64,000 nucleotides of DNA, taken from the NCBI GenBank assembly GCA_965267505.1, contig OZ254081.1, positions 1,550,001-1,614,000 on the forward strand, read 5' to 3'. The notes beneath the pieces are model-generated. The model made no database searches. It saw only the letters and a list, made by a program, of their open reading frames with translations, and was not told the origin of the DNA. This stretch comes from JANQHS01 sp965267505. GTDB taxonomy: Bacteria; Bacteroidota; Bacteroidia; Cytophagales; CCMP332. This document shows positions 63,001 through 64,000 of the stretch, piece after piece. The translations under genes and the position numbers were made by a program. The number at the start of each line of letters is the position of its first letter. Position 1 is the stretch's first letter.

Positions 63001-64000
63001 GGTGTACCAGCCTTTTGAGAGGGAAGATGCCACTGAGTTTGTATCTCCGGAGGACCAGAGTATACTAAAGGGGGAATTTTGACCTGAGATATTTACAATT
63101 GCGAATCCGTCAGTGCTTCCACAAGTTGAAGTGGGCGTAGCAGATGTAGTTAATTGAGGGGGGCTGCTTCCTCCAATGTCGACAGTTCTAATAACCTGGC
63201 AATTATTCGCATCGGTTACTGTTAGGATGTATTGCCCCGAAGCCAGATTTGAAACGATCTGAGAACTTGATCCAGTTGACCAAAGGAAATTATATGGTTG
63301 AGATCCCCCTGTGACTACCGCAATGGCCATCCCATTATTAGCCCCGCATGTATCTGCACTAAATACAGTAACCTGAGGGTCCAAAGTGATCTGCTCCTGA
63401 ACGGAATAATTTTCAGTGGTGGTGCAACCATTGACATCGCTAATGGTAACGCGATAATTTCCTGGTGTAAGATTTGAAATTTGAGCCGTACTTGGACCAT
63501 GGTCCCAGGAGATACTATATGGGGCTTGCCCACCGGTAAACTGAACGTCGATTGCTCCATCGTTTCCAATTCCGCAGGTCACATCGGTTACGGTAGTACT
63601 GGTTTCAATGGGAACGTTTTTGAGAATGGCAGTTCCCATGTCGAAGGCTCCTGCAGCATTTATTGTTTGAGTCCCAACAGTATAACTAGGACTATTGGAT
63701 CTGAAATCAAAGACAAGATCTTCATTTGGGTAGACATTTATTGATCGGCCAAATTCATTTGCCAACCCCCCTCCAGACCTGAGCCAAATGAGATTTCCAT
63801 TGAAATCAAATAAACCTGCTGAAAAATCGTAAAAGCCAGGGTTTGAATTTATAACCGTATCTACCCCATTGGTCAGGATCGCTCCATTAAAGCTACCGGA
63901 GAAGTATATTCCTTTGTCTTGGTAGGTTACGATCTCATTAAAATTATCTGCTCCGGTAGAAGTCAAATTGCTGGTCCAATTAACAGAACCAGTTGGGGAG
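60040..64000 (-). CDS. Giant T9SS-exported protein with SprB-like repeats (5'-truncated)
   Basis: The frame stays open past the right window edge, so the N-terminus is missing; the TTG at 63966 is not a real start. About 120 residues of an SBBP-like N-part are followed by twelve SprB-like repeats of about 70 residues (patterns such as GGTAPYSYWWTNGANTEDI), two fibronectin-like domains (SHYNIYRES, SYATYFVYRNS) and a T9SS type A tail (VKIFPNPFKDEVEIQG, LTVYDLHGSKLE, PAGVYFITLENG, FKLMKN). SprB in Flavobacterium is the gliding adhesin; this is a repeat-family relative, probably a surface adhesin. Confidence 0.85.
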   Translation of the reverse strand, partial: SPTGSVNWTSNLTSTGADNFNEIVTYQDKGIYFSGSFNGAILTNGVDTVINSNPGFYDFSAGLFDFNGNLIWLRSGGGLANEFGRSINVYPNEDLVFDFRSNSPSYTVGTQTINAAGAFDMGTAILKNVPIETSTTVTDVTCGIGNDGAIDVQFTGGQAPYSISWDHGPSTAQISNLTPGNYRVTISDVNGCTTTENYSVQEQITLDPQVTVFSADTCGANNGMAIAVVTGGSQPYNFLWSTGSSSQIVSNLASGQYILTVTDANNCQVIRTVDIGGSSPPQLTTSATPTSTCGSTDGFAIVNISGQNSPFSILWSSGDTNSVASSLSKGWYTVTVTDSTGCSNFDSVLVDGPERPLISSTVMNPSCAGNTDGSIDLSLSGGVPPYSFIWGHGPTTQDVDSLAPGTYWVSITDSDFQNNNCITTDTFTILNPLPLGVNIDSTLPNCTQSNGSITAFGQGGTPPYKYLWSTGDTISTLFNVPSGQYWVRVKDSRQCELFRVIDLEDDVTFNTTLTTFNSDSCNQNTGVASVTMIGGQFPFNVQWSNGATGPFVNQLAAGNYSVSITDALGCADTLNFTIAGYNRPFINLTKNDPTICNGTDGALVLQISGQAGPYSVNWSSGDTSQFIFNASAGWYSVDVTDTNGCMATDSIQLNDPAKPRVSLTAQDQSCFNVQDGYIDLTLLSHQGHVTVKWSNGERTKDIAGLSSGIYKVSVYDSMSSITGCIGLDSIFVGSPPELIVTAISNNANCGMNNGSASINVNGGIPPYDFRWTNGAETLVIDSISSGIYMVEVEDVTGCKVDKQILISDDEAPSITASSITPISCSGGNNGAIDINVNGGTAPYSYWWTNGANTEDISNLSFGPYEVILIDDDSCLAIASFDISEPTPLSISSSTMNTNCGLATGSAQIHVEGGLAPYNFVWSNGGSDSIETGLSAGFYKVQVSDQSGCSDSIWVSVSENGGPDVFLDSLNLPICNQQTGSIFVSASGGGGPFNYVWSNGSNTEDLVSIPAGQYNLTVSNSQGCLGTLSQSLGGNPNFGDPICLVTVDSLTGSNLVVWEKNYFAGISHYNIYRESSSAGVYQQIGTVPFSQDGEFIDVTALPVFRSWRYKLSSVDTCGNESNLSEAHKTIHLTQNLGLIPNSINLSWDGYSGFSYATYFVYRNSFANGWELIDSLPSTLNSTTDIIPNLINDPWLYYVVTVQAPIGCDTDKRVGKSFKRSRSNDSNGGILGAVQSLNKENGFDEVKIFPNPFKDEVEIQGLNNISGTTLLTVYDLHGSKLETRHLLGTEKLLSFKELPAGVYFITLENGVSQSTFKLMKN
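60903..63596 (-). repeat. Twelve tandem SprB-like protein repeats
   Basis: Twelve units of about 195-225 bases encode a GG-x-PY/PF core, a W-(S/T)-x-G tryptophan motif, a G-x-Y strand and a D-x(2)-GC ending. The units are diverged (not identical), typical of Ig-like SprB repeats in secreted adhesins, so recent duplication is not implied. Confidence 0.85.

Noticed and set aside
60903..63596. CRISPR-like regular spacing in a repeated region
   Set aside because: The repeats are about 210 bases, diverged, and encode protein in one open frame; there are no short identical direct repeats.

Overview
The window is a dense, chromosome-like stretch from a Bacteroidota bacterium, most likely a marine Flavobacteriales (Cryomorphaceae/Schleiferiaceae-like) species; the family placement is inference. 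The phylum call rests on type IX secretion (T9SS) C-terminal sorting domains, SprB-type repeats, a PorV/PorQ-family barrel, a PorE-like TPR/PD40/OmpA protein, a carboxypeptidase-regulatory-domain TonB receptor, TAnnTTTG -7 promoter boxes and almost no Shine-Dalgarno sequences. Both ends cut through genes. No rRNA, tRNA, CRISPR array, prophage or insertion sequence was seen.

Layout. 1-1051: end of an Ig-like-domain protein, then a 360-base AT-rich gap with DnaA-box-like words. 1412-4458: a secreted TPR protein and a minus-strand trio that includes a 45-residue membrane peptide. 4601-16480: housekeeping genes (AlkA-type glycosylase, TrmH-type methyltransferase, glyA, tatC, rpiB, rbfA, FtsX-type permease, SNF2 helicase) and a minus-strand clpS-recR-glycosyltransferase operon.

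16528-30048 is the most unusual part. It is an apparent single operon of eight genes: a sodium/solute symporter, a secreted endonuclease/phosphatase-fold enzyme, two large secreted proteins (one with OB-like domains and a T9SS sorting tail), an Ig-like lipoprotein, a TonB-dependent receptor, a PorV/PorQ-family barrel and a beta-propeller lipoprotein. An ALDH8A1-like dehydrogenase follows, then a strong terminator. I read it as a dedicated cell-surface export/uptake module, possibly for extracellular nucleic acid or phosphodiesters; that function is inference.

31577-46720 is mostly metabolism and DNA maintenance (cysteine desulfurase, glmM, mazG, DUF721, recF, pdhA, ribH, cutA, gcvP). 44913-47166 holds an ABC ATPase, a permease with a His-rich loop and a small secreted Cys-containing protein, a candidate metal-linked trio. 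47172-52890 is a surface-polysaccharide cluster (flippase, two glycosyltransferases, O-antigen ligase, initiating sugar transferase). 53966-64000 returns to the cell surface: a PorE-like protein, an acyltransferase, a propeller/SpoIIE phosphatase and a giant protein with twelve SprB-like repeats and a T9SS tail that runs off the window.
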